Positions 28,760 through 38,507 are shown, counted from the stretch's first letter. The stretch: DNA of 64,000 nt from Cupriavidus basilensis (GCF_000832305.1 NZ_CP010536.1:744001-808000); one strand, 5' to 3'. Notes: generated by a model not told the origin, from the letters alone. A program made the numbers and translations.

Positions 28760-29341
28760 ATGGAACATACTCTCCCCCCGCTGCCTTACGCTCATGATGC
28801 GCTCGCTCCGCACATCTCCAAGGAGACCCTGGAGTTCCACCACGACAAGCACCACCAGACCTACGTCACTAACCTGAACAACCTGATCAAGGGCACCGAG
28901 TTCGAAAACTCGACGCTCGAAGAGATCGTCAAGAAGTCCTCCGGCGGCATTTTCAACAACGCCGCGCAGGTGTGGAACCACACCTTCTACTGGGACTCGC
29001 TCAAGCCCAACGGCGGCGGCCAGCCGACCGGCGCGCTGGCTGATGCCATCAACGCCAAGTTCGGCTCCTTCGACAAGTTCAAGGAAGAATTCACCAAGAC
29101 CGCGGTCGGCACCTTCGGTTCGGGCTGGGCCTGGCTGGTGAAGAAGGCCGACGGTTCGCTGGACCTGGTCTCGACCTCCAACGCCGCTACCCCGCTGACC
29201 ACCGACGCCAAGCCGCTGCTGACCTGCGACGTGTGGGAACACGCTTACTACATCGACTACCGCAATGCCCGCCCGAAGTATGTCGAGGCATTCTGGAACG
29301 TCGTGAACTGGGACTTCGCCAGCAAGAACTTCGCTGGTTGA
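28760..29341 (+). CDS. sodB: Superoxide dismutase [Fe]
   Basis: A 193-aa cytosolic superoxide dismutase. Metal ligands are in [12 protein letters not shown] (His27), WNHTFYW (His about 74) and [13 protein letters not shown] (Asp and His). The [20 protein letters not shown] stretch is characteristic of iron SodB. The start at 28760 follows AAAGAGACAG; the longer frame from 28640 overlaps the promoter. A strong terminator follows. Confidence 0.97.
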   Translation: MEHTLPPLPYAHDALAPHISKETLEFHHDKHHQTYVTNLNNLIKGTEFENSTLEEIVKKSSGGIFNNAAQVWNHTFYWDSLKPNGGGQPTGALADAINAKFGSFDKFKEEFTKTAVGTFGSGWAWLVKKADGSLDLVSTSNAATPLTTDAKPLLTCDVWEHAYYIDYRNARPKYVEAFWNVVNWDFASKNFAG

Positions 29342-29373
29342 TTCAGCGGTTGCTGCTACACAAGACGTTGAAG

Positions 29374-29402
29374 AAAGCCCCTGGATTCAGGGGCTTTTTT
29401 TT
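29374..29402 (+). terminator. Intrinsic terminator of sodB
   Basis: Arms AAAGCCCCTG (29374-29383) and CAGGGGCTTT (29388-29397) with loop GATT, followed by an uninterrupted T-run to 29402. Confidence 0.95.
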
Positions 29403-29543
29403 GTCTCGATGGGGGACCCGCGCCGGCGATGGCGGCGCTACCCACGCCGGCGATAGCGGCAGTCGCTCGAAGCAATACGTTCTGGTGTCTCCGGGCTTAC
29501 TCAAAAATGCATGGGACGATGCACTCCCCGAACGGTTGGAAGA

Positions 29544-30581
29544 TCACGAATTGTCCTGCGCCCAGCGCTCCACCAGCTCGGCGGGGATTGCCTGGAACAC
29601 TTCATCGAAGCGCTTGCCGGTCAGCCGCTCGGCTTGCCTGAGCAGTAGCGCTACGGGGCTGCTGGGTTCATGCAGTTCGAACCATTGACGAGCGGTGCGC
29701 ACGCCGGCCAAGGCGGCATCGCGGTCCCGCGGCATGTCGGCGGCTGCATGCCCGGTGGCCGCCATAGGGCCAAAACCACCTGCGGCACCGTCGCCTGTCG
29801 AGGCCGCGATGCTCAAATCGGGCAGCGGCGGGGCGGCGGCCGCGACATTGCCCGTCATCGTGCCGAGCAGCTTGAGCAGCGGGCTCAGGTCAGGGCGGTC
29901 GTGCTGGAGGTTGGCTTTCGCCCAGCCGTCGATGGCAGCGGCATATCCCGCGGCTTCGTCCAATGCGAGGAGGGCGGGGCTGTGCTGCTGGCGCAGATCC
30001 TGCAATTGCAGGCGCACCGATTCCGGCGCCGGGGCGTCCACGGGCCGTGGCACACCGAGCGAACGCTCGACGTCCCGGACCTGCAGCCGAAGCGCGGCAT
30101 TGCCCGTGATCGTCAACGCCCGCACGTCCCGCATCAGCCCTTCCGGGTCGGCCAGCGCGGCCAGTGCGTTGGCGCGCATGGCAGGATCGGCTTCGTCATC
30201 GACCATCAACTGCGGATGGATCGCATCCGGCCATTTCGTCAGCAGTTGCGCCAGCGCCTCGAGGCCGTCTCTCAGCCCGGCCGTCTGGGCTAGCCGGGTA
30301 CGGCACCGCAGCTGCAGCACCAAAATGCGGATGTCGCGCGTTCGCAAGAGCAGGCGCCGGCAGTCGCGCTCCAGCTCGGCCCAGTTGCAGGCTTCCGGCT
30401 CACTGACGAAGTCGCCGTACTGTGCATCCGCCTTCGGAGCGGCCTTGGCCAGAAGCACGACGAATTCAGGGTCGTACTCCAGGTCATCGCCGCATGGCCC
30501 GTCGGGAGAGACCGGTTCCAGCAGCTCTGGGAAGGGAAATTCAGGTCTTGGCGCCGGTACGGGCCTGGTTTTGGCTTTCAT
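29544..30581 (-). CDS. tssA: Type VI secretion protein TssA
   Basis: A 345-aa cap and baseplate-coordination protein. The N-terminal ImpA domain is clear: FPELLEPVSPDGPCGDDLEYDPEF, then ILVLQLRCRTRLAQTAGLRDGLEAL and WPDAIHPQLMVDDEADPAMRANALAAL. The C-terminus (RDAALAGVRTARQWFELHEPSSPVALLLRQAERL) is the short type. Last gene of the minus arm, starting 2 bp after tssG. Start at 30581 (MKAKTRP). Confidence 0.93.
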   Translation of the reverse strand: MKAKTRPVPAPRPEFPFPELLEPVSPDGPCGDDLEYDPEFVVLLAKAAPKADAQYGDFVSEPEACNWAELERDCRRLLLRTRDIRILVLQLRCRTRLAQTAGLRDGLEALAQLLTKWPDAIHPQLMVDDEADPAMRANALAALADPEGLMRDVRALTITGNAALRLQVRDVERSLGVPRPVDAPAPESVRLQLQDLRQQHSPALLALDEAAGYAAAIDGWAKANLQHDRPDLSPLLKLLGTMTGNVAAAAPPLPDLSIAASTGDGAAGGFGPMAATGHAAADMPRDRDAALAGVRTARQWFELHEPSSPVALLLRQAERLTGKRFDEVFQAIPAELVERWAQDNS

Positions 30582-30583
30582 GG

Positions 30584-31624
30584 TCAATGTGTCGCGTAGT
30601 GTTCGGGCTCGAACACCATGCCGGTGATGGCGCGGCTGCGATCCGGTTCGCCCAGCCATGTCGACCAGCCCAGGCGTTCCTGTGAGCCCAGGATGGCAGG
30701 TGGCGCCGAGTCAGGGATCACCTGCAGCTCGGCTTCCCAAACGAATTCATGGCCTACGAAGGCGCGCACCCATTCAATGAGCGTCGGAAGGTCCCGGCCG
30801 TTGGGCGTAAAGTTCAGGTACTGCTGCAGCCCGAGCGGACCGATCACCAGGCGGAACTTGTGCTGGCGGTCCGGTACCATCTCGCCAAGCATGGCGCCTT
30901 GCCCCATGACGCTTGGGGCGCCCGGATGCCCCAGGCGGCTGTGCTCGGCCGGATCGATGGCGATCCAGTGCAGCACATATTCTTCCAGCCTGACGGATAC
31001 CCCGAAGAAGTGCGAGAGCGTGGCTGCAATGCCATCGGGATTGCGTGCTTCGCGCACCTGATGCGCACCGGCGGCGAGCCGCGCGTGCGGGGGCAGGGGA
31101 CTGTGCGCGATCTCTTCGGCTTCGTTGCCCGTCAGCCAACCGATATAGCGGGAGAACACCTCGTCGTCGCGCCGATCGAGGCCCGCCGCGGCTTGCGAGC
31201 CGGCCCAGGCACGGTAGAACTGCGTGAAAGCGCGATGGTGGAACAGATCCAGGAAATCGGCGGTGGTGCTGTCCCGGTGTGTTTCACTGCGCTCCCGTAC
31301 GATTTCCGTCAGGTGGATCGGCAGTGCCCCGTTCGGCCCCAGCATGCCCAGGCCAAACAACTGCACCTTGAGCCGGCCAGGCAGCGGCTGCACCTGCGCG
31401 ATCTCGCGGGGCGCGAAGGTGAGCGCGGCCTGCTGGCCAGCCCGGAATGGCTCGTCGCGCGGGCGGCTGGCTCGCCCGATCGGGGGCAAGCCAGGGTGCC
31501 GGGCGGACAGATGCCGCAGGAGCCCCAGAAAGCTCAGCTTCCACGGCGCCTGGCCGGCGTAGCTTCCCGGTGGCGCCGTGGCCGTTAGCGCTGGCGGCGC
31601 ATTGTCGTCGTGTCCTTTGAACAT
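30584..31624 (-). CDS. tssG: Type VI secretion baseplate protein TssG
   Basis: A 346-aa baseplate wedge subunit. Family features: FLGLLRHLSARHPGLPPIGRA near the N-terminus, then VQLFGLGMLGPNGALPIHLTE, DLFHHRAFTQFYRAWAGSQ and LGQGAMLGEMV-like text (VMGQGAMLGEMVPDRQHKF). Lies 2 bp after tssF and 2 bp before tssA, so translation is probably coupled. Confidence 0.94.
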   Translation of the reverse strand: MFKGHDDNAPPALTATAPPGSYAGQAPWKLSFLGLLRHLSARHPGLPPIGRASRPRDEPFRAGQQAALTFAPREIAQVQPLPGRLKVQLFGLGMLGPNGALPIHLTEIVRERSETHRDSTTADFLDLFHHRAFTQFYRAWAGSQAAAGLDRRDDEVFSRYIGWLTGNEAEEIAHSPLPPHARLAAGAHQVREARNPDGIAATLSHFFGVSVRLEEYVLHWIAIDPAEHSRLGHPGAPSVMGQGAMLGEMVPDRQHKFRLVIGPLGLQQYLNFTPNGRDLPTLIEWVRAFVGHEFVWEAELQVIPDSAPPAILGSQERLGWSTWLGEPDRSRAITGMVFEPEHYATH

Positions 31625-31626
31625 GG

Positions 31627-33507
31627 CTACACGGCGCTACGGCCGCCCATGCGCACGGGCCAGCGATGCACCAGGCCGCGTTGCATCGAGTGCAGTTCGG
31701 TCTGCGTGAAGACGTTGACCGACACGTGACGCGCCAGGAAATGCTCCAGCACCACGCCGAACAGGTATGGGCTGATGCCGGAGAAGCCGCCTTCGTCCAC
31801 GGTAAGCTGGCACCGGATACCACGGCCGTAGATCAACGGGCCGTTGCCCGGCAACCGTCTCATGACCGGCTCCACCTTCGAGCCGATCAGGCTCTGGATC
31901 TGCGCCTGGTGCGCCAGATCGTCGCTCGCCACGAAAAGCCGCAGCATGTCACGCAGCCCCTGGCCGCCTGAGCGATGCTCCAGGTCGGTCAGCGACAGGT
32001 AGTTGAAGCCCAACAGCCGAATCAGGCGCCAGGCCATTTCGCCGTCCGCGTAAGGTGGCCGAGGTGCCGACGGCGCGCGGATCAGCCCGATCCCGTCCAC
32101 GGGGATGGATGCCGCCGGGGTCAGGTCGTGCAGGCCATTGCGCGGTACCAGATTGGGCAGGTCGCGATTGGTGACCAGTGACTCCACCGACAGGTAGCGC
32201 AAGGTGTCCGGGTAAGGGGCCTCGTGCTGGTCCACCAGCGACACGAACAGCTCGGTGCCGACGTATGCGGTGCGGGTGCCGTACTTGCGAGCCTGCTCCG
32301 AGATCAGCCGGCGCTCGCGCCGCAGGGAAAAGTAACGGCCGTGATTGCCCTCGTCACTGTTCAGCGTGGCAAAGAGCGGCTGGAAGGCGATGCTGGCACT
32401 GTGCTCGGACTTCTGTCCGGAGAGCTGTTTGACGGCGTAGATTTCGTAGTCGAGCGGATGCTGTCGGTCGGCGACCAAATGGAAGTCGGTGCGCCCGGGC
32501 GTGATCTCGATGCGATCGGTGCGTTTTGGGAACAGATTGACCACCGGTGTGCAAAAGAGCGCGAACTGGTCCCGGTCGACCTGGCTGATCAGATTGCCGG
32601 GCGGCGTTGACAGCAGCACGACGATCTCGGCTTCCTTGCCGCGGATCTGGCCGAACCCTTGCGCCAGCTTGTTGAGACCGAAGAAGTAGAAGCGTTGCGG
32701 GCACGCGAAATATTCATGCAACAGGTTGTGCCCAAAGAAGTTGTTCCACGGCAACGGCAGCGCACCCTCGCCCGGACCCATGCCCACATAGCTGACGGCA
32801 TCCTCTGTCACCGCGCAGGGGCGTTCGCTCATGGCGCCGGGTTGTCCGATCAGCGTGGCGACGCTGGCGCTGTGCAAGAGTTCGAACAGGTGCGAGGCGA
32901 TCTGGTCGTCCCCGCACAGATAGACCGGCAGCTGGTCCAGGCCGGGCAATTGATCGAAGGTGGCATCGTGCGTGCAGCGCAGGCGTAGGCGCAGCGCTCC
33001 CTGTACCGTCAGGTGGGCAGGCACATAGCGCTCCAGCCCGCGAATGTCCGGTGGAATGCCAGTGAGCCGGGCTTCGGCGATTTCGAGCGGCCACAGCGTT
33101 AGCGGTTGCGTGGTCCTGAATTGGCAGGCCGTCTTCTCGCCCGGCGCCGGCGCGGCATCGACCTGCGCGCCGCGCGGCACCTCCACGCCACGGGCAAAAT
33201 CGCCCGCGACCCGGCTGGGGCGGAACTGTGCGACAGCAATCGACGGCGTCGGCGCAACGTAGTTCGGGTAGACCACCTCCAGCAGCCGCTGCGTAAAGCG
33301 CGGAAACTCCGCATCGAGCTTGATCTGGGTGCGCGCCGACAGAAAGCAGAACGCCTCGATCAGGCGTTCCACATAGGGGTCGGCCACCTCGGTGCCATGC
33401 ATGCCCAGGCGCCTCGCCACCTTCGGGTGCTGATTGGCGAATTCCCCGGCCAGCTCGCGCATGTAGACGAGCTCGCGGTTGTAATAGTCGAGCAGTTGCG
33501 GATCCAT
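31627..33507 (-). CDS. tssF: Type VI secretion baseplate protein TssF
   Basis: A 626-aa baseplate subunit. N-terminus MDPQLLDYYNRELVYMRELA, followed by EFANQHPKVARRLGMHGTEV and DPYVERLIEAFCFLSARTQI, all strongly family-typical. Near the C-terminus comes FSGISPYLFGVVLEHFLARH VSVNVFTQTEL. Full length. Four bp separate it from tssE and two from tssG. Confidence 0.95.
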   Translation of the reverse strand: MDPQLLDYYNRELVYMRELAGEFANQHPKVARRLGMHGTEVADPYVERLIEAFCFLSARTQIKLDAEFPRFTQRLLEVVYPNYVAPTPSIAVAQFRPSRVAGDFARGVEVPRGAQVDAAPAPGEKTACQFRTTQPLTLWPLEIAEARLTGIPPDIRGLERYVPAHLTVQGALRLRLRCTHDATFDQLPGLDQLPVYLCGDDQIASHLFELLHSASVATLIGQPGAMSERPCAVTEDAVSYVGMGPGEGALPLPWNNFFGHNLLHEYFACPQRFYFFGLNKLAQGFGQIRGKEAEIVVLLSTPPGNLISQVDRDQFALFCTPVVNLFPKRTDRIEITPGRTDFHLVADRQHPLDYEIYAVKQLSGQKSEHSASIAFQPLFATLNSDEGNHGRYFSLRRERRLISEQARKYGTRTAYVGTELFVSLVDQHEAPYPDTLRYLSVESLVTNRDLPNLVPRNGLHDLTPAASIPVDGIGLIRAPSAPRPPYADGEMAWRLIRLLGFNYLSLTDLEHRSGGQGLRDMLRLFVASDDLAHQAQIQSLIGSKVEPVMRRLPGNGPLIYGRGIRCQLTVDEGGFSGISPYLFGVVLEHFLARHVSVNVFTQTELHSMQRGLVHRWPVRMGGRSAV

Positions 33508-33511
33508 GGCG

Positions 33512-34042
33512 TCAGCTGGTGTGAATCGATTGGACGCTCATCCGGCTGGTTTCCAGGTCGAGCGAGCTTTGGGCAGTGAATGCCATCGGGTACGGGTCCA
33601 TATGGATCAGGCCCTTGATCTCGAAAACCAGGGTGTTGTAGCGCTGCGGCGCGTCTTCCTTCAAAAGCGCCTTCACGTCCAGAGAGCCGGGAATGAGCCG
33701 CGGCTCGAAGTCCAGGATAGCGCGCCTGACGATGTTGACGATGTCGTTCCATTTACGCTCGGACAGGTAACTGCCGGCGACCGGTGGTACCCCGTAGTTG
33801 ATTGTCGATGCTGCGGCAGCGGGATAGCGCTCGCGATCGATTTCGTCCTCGCGGCTGGTGGTATTGAGCAGATAGGTGAGATCGCGCTGGATGATCTCGC
33901 GCATCTGGGCGCGCGTGACGGTGTATTCGCTCGCGCTTTCGGTCTGCCGTTGGGGCGCGTCGTCGCGCAGCCGGTCAAAGAGCGTCGGCAGCAGTTGCGT
34001 ATTCGGGCGGCGCGGTACCCGCGGTGGGCGGTGGTCAGCCAT
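33512..34042 (-). CDS. tssE: Type VI secretion baseplate protein TssE (gp25-like)
   Basis: A 176-aa protein with the phage gp25 lysozyme-like baseplate fold: LLPTLFDRLRDDAP, then REIIQRDLTYLLNTTSRE, YPAAAASTINYGVPPVAG and NIVRRAILDFEPRLIPGSL. Slightly longer than typical. Its first 8 bp overlap the preceding 225-aa gene. Confidence 0.93.
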   Translation of the reverse strand: MADHRPPRVPRRPNTQLLPTLFDRLRDDAPQRQTESASEYTVTRAQMREIIQRDLTYLLNTTSREDEIDRERYPAAAASTINYGVPPVAGSYLSERKWNDIVNIVRRAILDFEPRLIPGSLDVKALLKEDAPQRYNTLVFEIKGLIHMDPYPMAFTAQSSLDLETSRMSVQSIHTS

Positions 34043-34712
34043 GCCCGGTTACCGGAGTGAGGGTCGCCACATCGAGCATGGCCGCATCGCCCGCATCCGG
34101 ATCAGGCTCCGGCGTTTGCGTTTGCGTTTGTGCCTGTGCAGGGCGGTAGGCGCTATCCATCGAGATGAGGTGGTGTTCGCGGCGGGTAAGGGGAGCGGCG
34201 ACGTCACGGCGCCTGGTGGGCACGATGTCCCCTGCGAAGAGCCAGAGCACGTCCGGCGCAGGCGGGATCACAAAGAACGGGTGGTCATCCTGGGTCTGCG
34301 GGGAGCCAATCAGGGTGTTGGCGTGGCTGGCGGTGGCAAGCATGTCCATCAGGCTGTGGGCATCACCGGCCTCGCGTGCGAGCATCTGCAGCGGGTTCCG
34401 AGCGATCTGCGCCGGTACAGCCGATACAGCCGATGCCGCCCCGGTGCTGGCCTCCGCGTGGGTGCTCACGTAGTCGGGATCGCGCAGCGCCGCCTCGGCC
34501 TGGCGTTTGAGCTGCTCGATCACGTCAGTCCGATCGGGGGCGGCAGCTTGCGCTGCGCGCTCGCCAGCGGCTGGTCTCAGCACCGAGAACGGATCGGCAG
34601 TGCCCGGGTGCATCCCGCCGGGCGTGTCCCAAGGCCAGGGCGTAGCGCTATCGCGGTCGAATCCGGGGTCGGTGGCGCCGGTCCGTGCCGGGCGGGTCTG
34701 CGAGTCGCTCAT
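34035..34712 (-). CDS. Unassigned T6SS-cluster protein, first gene of the minus arm
   Basis: A 225-aa protein I do not recognise. It has no signal peptide or membrane helix. The first 70 residues are hydrophilic and Pro/Asp/Ala-rich. A middle stretch (NPLQMLAREAGDAHSLMDML, then ANTLIGSPQTQDDHPFFVIP and PDVLWLFAGDIVPTRRRD) looks folded. The tail is a QTQTQT and Asp-rich run. It overlaps tssE by 8 bp and heads the operon, so it probably serves the baseplate or acts as an accessory (Tag-type) component. Some Burkholderiales T6SS loci have a poorly conserved accessory protein at this place; homology to it is not established here. Confidence 0.7.
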   Translation of the reverse strand: MSDSQTRPARTGATDPGFDRDSATPWPWDTPGGMHPGTADPFSVLRPAAGERAAQAAAPDRTDVIEQLKRQAEAALRDPDYVSTHAEASTGAASAVSAVPAQIARNPLQMLAREAGDAHSLMDMLATASHANTLIGSPQTQDDHPFFVIPPAPDVLWLFAGDIVPTRRRDVAAPLTRREHHLISMDSAYRPAQAQTQTQTPEPDPDAGDAAMLDVATLTPVTGHG

Positions 34713-35189
34713 GGCCTTGCCTCGCTAGTGATTGGTTCAGGAATGGATCCGATGATAATCGAAAATCACGGCTAGACAAAATGCAAAATGATGTCATTCA
34801 TTGCGGTCTGCGCGGTGGCGTTGAATGAATGATCCATCGTCCTAATTTTTATAGGACTTGTCCTATAAAACGCCGCCATTTTCGGAATCAATATTGGGAA
34901 ATTTCCGAATTTTCCATGTCTCTGTGCGTGATCGTCGTAAATTGTCGCGCCTCCATGCTGGACGTGGTCTTGGCGTGGTCTTTCCGTGATAACCGTGCGC
35001 GTATTGGTTATTTGACCGCCAAGGATCCACGGCGATCAGGCTTCTTGTCTGGTCACGGAAGTCACTCTGCGATGATCGCGGAAGGGGTTTACGCCTCGAA
35101 TGGTTTTGCCATATCCTAAAAAAGAGTTAATCAAGAACTCCATTGGGAATGGCGCAGTCGATCATTCAAAAAACAGAGCAAGGCATCAA
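34713..35189. promoter_or_regulatory. Divergent T6SS control region with inverted repeats
   Basis: The 477 bp between the two T6SS arms are AT-richer than the flanks and hold no convincing gene. A near-perfect palindrome has 11-bp arms TTTTATAGGAC (34847-34857) and GTCCTATAAAA (34860-34870) around TT. A third half-site GTCCTA is at 34839-34844. A second inverted repeat is TTCGGAA (34881-34887) with TTCCGAA (34903-34909). Both divergent promoters should lie here. I found no good sigma54 site by eye. Confidence 0.65.
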
Positions 35190-37910
35190 ATGGAAATTTC
35201 GCGTCAGGCGCTGTTCGGCCGACTCAATCCCACCCTGTTCAAGGCGATCGAAAGCGCGACCGCCTTCTGCAAACTCCGCGGCAACCCGTACGTGGAGCTT
35301 GTGCATTGGCTGCACCAGTTGCTGCAGGCCCCCGATGGCGACCTGCAGCGGATCCTGCGCCATGCCGGTGCCGACCTGCCCGCGCTGGAAGCCGACCTGA
35401 CGCGCGCGCTGGGATTGCTGCCGGCCGGCGCCACGTCGATCAGCGACTTCTCGTTCCAGATCGAGTCCGCCATGGAGAGGGCGTGGGTCTACGCGACACT
35501 TGCCTTCGCCGATGACCACGTGCGCGGCGCGTACCTGCTGAGCGCACTGCTCAAGACGCCGGAATTGCGCCGTACGATGCTGAGCATCTCGAATCAGTTC
35601 GCGAAGGTACGTGCCGATGACTTGGGCGAAGCCGTTTCCGCGTTGGTCGCGCAGTCGCCCGAAAGCCGGGAAGCGGCCTACGACGGTAGTGGCCTCGCAC
35701 CGGCCACGCCTGGCGAGGCCAGCGGCGCCATGGCGCCCACCGGTTCCGGCAAGTCCGCCCTTGGCCAGTACTGCCGCGACCTGACCGAGGAGGCCCGCGC
35801 CGGCCGGCTGGATCCGGTGATTGGCCGCGAGCACGAGATCCGCACCATGACGGACATCCTGCTGCGCCGCCGCCAGAACAATCCGCTCCTGACGGGAGAG
35901 GCTGGGGTTGGCAAGACCGCCGTCATCGAGGGGCTCGCCCAGGCCATCGCCGCGGGCACGGTGCCGCCGAGCTTGAAGGATGTCCGGCTCCTGAGTCTCG
36001 ACGTCGGGGCGCTGCTGGCCGGCGCTAGCATGAAAGGTGAATTCGAGGCGCGGCTCAAAGGCGTGCTGGAGGAAGCCGCCAGGTCCGAGAAGCCGGTGAT
36101 CCTGTTTGTGGATGAAGTCCACACGCTGGTCGGCGCCGGCGGCCAGGCCGGCACGGGCGACGCTGCCAATCTGCTCAAGCCGGCGCTGGCGCGAGGCGCG
36201 CTGCGCACGATCGGTGCTACGACCTGGAGCGAATACAAGCGCCACATCGAGAAAGATCCGGCGCTCACGCGCCGGTTCCAGGTCCTGCAGGTGATGGAGC
36301 CGGAAGAAGCCAAGGCTGTCGCCATGGTGCGGGGGCTGGTCGCCACCTTCGAGGCGCACCACCAGGTGTTCATCCGCGACGAAGCGGTGCGCGCCGCCGT
36401 CAAGCTCTCCCATCGTTACATCCCCTCCCGGCAGTTGCCGGACAAGGCCATCAGCCTGCTCGACACCGCTTGCGCCCGAGTGGCGCTGTCACTGCACGCC
36501 CCACCGGCGCAAGTCGAGCACCTGCGCCAGCAATTGGCCGCTGCCGACGCCGAACGTGCGCTGCTCGCCAGGGAAGCCGGCTTCGGCAAAGCGGATGTCG
36601 CGCGGACAGCCGTCGCACGTGCCCGGCGCGAGCAGATCGATGCCGACCTGGCGCAGGCCGAAGCGCGCTGGGAGCGCGAACGAAGCCTGGCGAGCGACCT
36701 GGTTGCACGCCGGCAGGCGCTGGTCCAACCCCCGGCGATCGAGCCGGCGATCACGGCGCAGGTTCAGCCGTCTCTGGCCGAGCTCGAAGCCGACCTTTGT
36801 GCAGCGCAAGGGGATGCGCCGCTTGTGTACACGGAAGTGGACGAAGCCGTGGTCGCAGCCATTGTCGCCGACTGGACGGGCATCCCGGTTGGGCGCATGG
36901 TTGCGGACGAGGTGGCCACGGTCATGCGGTTGCCGCAGACCCTTGGCACTCGCGTCGTTGGCCAGGACCACGCGCTGGCCCAGCTCGGCGAGCGTGTCCA
37001 GACCGCCCGCGCGCAATTGACTGATCCCTGCAAGCCGGTCGGCGTGTTCCTGCTGGCAGGTCCCTCCGGCGTCGGCAAGACCGAGACTGCCCTGGCGCTG
37101 GCCGATGCCCTCTATGGCGGCGAGCAGAACCTCATCACCATCAACCTCTCCGAATTCCAGGAACCGCACACTGTTTCGACCCTCAAGGGCGCACCGCCGG
37201 GCTATGTCGGCTACGGCGAAGGGGGCGTGCTGACCGAAGCGGTGCGCCGCAGGCCCTACAGCGTGGTGCTGCTTGACGAGGTCGAGAAGGCGCATTCCGA
37301 CGTCCACGAAGTCTTCTATCAGGTGTTCGACAAGGGCTACATGGAAGACGGCGAAGGGCGCCACATCGACTTCAGGAACACCATCCTGCTGCTGACCAGC
37401 AACGCAGGCTCGGATCTGCTGGCGCATCTCTGCGAAGACCCGGCGCGGATGCCGGAGCCCGCCGCGCTGCGCGACGCGCTGATGCCGGAGCTGCGCAAAG
37501 TCTTTCCGGCGGCGTTCCTCGGCCGCCTGGTGATCGTGCCCTACCTGCCGCTTGCCGCCGAACACCTCGGCCGCATCGTGCGCCTGCACCTGGGCCGCGT
37601 CGTGGCACGCATGCACGACCAGCACGGCATTGCGCTCACCTATGGCGACGCCGTGGTCGGGTTCATCGTGGCGCGCTGCCCGGCTGGCGAAACCGGCGCT
37701 CGCCGTTTGATCAGCTTTATCGAGCAGGTCGTCCAGCCGCAACTGGCTCGCCTGTGGCTGTCAGCGATATCCGAGAAGCGCCAGCTGGCCGCGATCGACA
37801 TCCGGCTGGCGGAAGAACCGCCAGATGCGCCCGTACTGACCTATCACACCGAGTACCGTGCCGGCCACGACGCTGTTGCGCCGGAACATCCCGAAGCCGA
37901 AGCGGCCTGA
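35190..37910 (+). CDS. tssH: Type VI secretion AAA+ ATPase TssH (ClpV)
   Basis: A 906-aa ATPase that disassembles the contracted TssB-TssC sheath. The N-terminal ClpN domain covers about residues 1-150. The first AAA domain has Walker A GEAGVGKTA (about 236) and ILFVDEVHTLVGAGG. A middle coiled coil follows. The second AAA domain has Walker A GPSGVGKTETA (about 623) and VVLLDEVEKAH. I started it at 35190 (MEISRQALFGRLNPTLFKA), the ClpV N-terminus; the frame from 35100 adds 30 non-family residues. First gene of the plus arm. Confidence 0.95.
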   Translation: MEISRQALFGRLNPTLFKAIESATAFCKLRGNPYVELVHWLHQLLQAPDGDLQRILRHAGADLPALEADLTRALGLLPAGATSISDFSFQIESAMERAWVYATLAFADDHVRGAYLLSALLKTPELRRTMLSISNQFAKVRADDLGEAVSALVAQSPESREAAYDGSGLAPATPGEASGAMAPTGSGKSALGQYCRDLTEEARAGRLDPVIGREHEIRTMTDILLRRRQNNPLLTGEAGVGKTAVIEGLAQAIAAGTVPPSLKDVRLLSLDVGALLAGASMKGEFEARLKGVLEEAARSEKPVILFVDEVHTLVGAGGQAGTGDAANLLKPALARGALRTIGATTWSEYKRHIEKDPALTRRFQVLQVMEPEEAKAVAMVRGLVATFEAHHQVFIRDEAVRAAVKLSHRYIPSRQLPDKAISLLDTACARVALSLHAPPAQVEHLRQQLAAADAERALLAREAGFGKADVARTAVARARREQIDADLAQAEARWERERSLASDLVARRQALVQPPAIEPAITAQVQPSLAELEADLCAAQGDAPLVYTEVDEAVVAAIVADWTGIPVGRMVADEVATVMRLPQTLGTRVVGQDHALAQLGERVQTARAQLTDPCKPVGVFLLAGPSGVGKTETALALADALYGGEQNLITINLSEFQEPHTVSTLKGAPPGYVGYGEGGVLTEAVRRRPYSVVLLDEVEKAHSDVHEVFYQVFDKGYMEDGEGRHIDFRNTILLLTSNAGSDLLAHLCEDPARMPEPAALRDALMPELRKVFPAAFLGRLVIVPYLPLAAEHLGRIVRLHLGRVVARMHDQHGIALTYGDAVVGFIVARCPAGETGARRLISFIEQVVQPQLARLWLSAISEKRQLAAIDIRLAEEPPDAPVLTYHTEYRAGHDAVAPEHPEAEAA

Positions 37911-37973
37911 CGCCGTGCGGCACGTCCCTGTAACCCCGCTTGTCACCCCGCTTGTCACTCATTGAGGAGACCT

Positions 37974-38507
37974 ATGTCTGTTGTGAACAGTTCGCAGAAA
38001 TTCATCGCGCGCAATCGCGCGCCGCGTGTACAGATCGAGTACGACGTCGAGGTCTATGGCTCGGAGAAGCGCATCGAGTTGCCCTTCGTGATGGGCGTCC
38101 TGGCCGATCTGTCCGGCAAGCCCGCCGAGCCGCTGCCGCCAGTCGCCGACCGCAAGTTCCTCGAGATCGATATCGACAACTTCGACGAGCGCATGAAGGC
38201 GATGAAGCCTCGTGTTGCGTTCGCGGTTCCCAATACGCTGGGCGGCAGCGGCCAGTTGATGGTCGACATGACGTTCGAGAGCATCGAGGACTTCTCGCCG
38301 GCGGCGGTGGCCGGGAAGGTCGATGCGCTGCGGCAATTGCTGGAAGCCCGCACGCAACTCGCGAACCTGCAGACGTACATGGACGGCAAGTCGGGTGCCG
38401 AATCGCTGATCAATCAACTGCTGCAGGACCCCGCGCTGCTGCAGTCGCTCGCCAAGGCGCCCAGGCCCCAGCCTACGGATGGCGACACCCAGGCGCCCCA
38501 GTCCTGA
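37974..38507 (+). CDS. tssB: Type VI secretion sheath small subunit TssB
   Basis: A 177-aa VipA-like protein that forms the contractile sheath with TssC. The family pattern begins SSQKFIARNRAPRVQIEYDV, then KRIELPFVMGVLADLSG, KFLEIDIDNFDERMKAMKPR and a C-terminal RTQLANLQTYMDGKSGAE. The start at 37974 follows TGAGGAGACCT. A 12-bp direct repeat (ACCCCGCTTGTC twice, 37933-37956) lies just upstream. Confidence 0.96.
   Translation: MSVVNSSQKFIARNRAPRVQIEYDVEVYGSEKRIELPFVMGVLADLSGKPAEPLPPVADRKFLEIDIDNFDERMKAMKPRVAFAVPNTLGGSGQLMVDMTFESIEDFSPAAVAGKVDALRQLLEARTQLANLQTYMDGKSGAESLINQLLQDPALLQSLAKAPRPQPTDGDTQAPQS

Noticed and set aside
29403..29543. Possible small RNA between the sodB terminator and tssA
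   Set aside because: Only a degenerate CGCCGGCGAT direct repeat is visible, with no promoter or second terminator.
34829..35119. 96-aa plus-strand ORF in the T6SS divergent region
   Set aside because: It starts over the inverted repeats, has no ribosome-binding site or recognisable domain, and overlaps the tssH upstream region.
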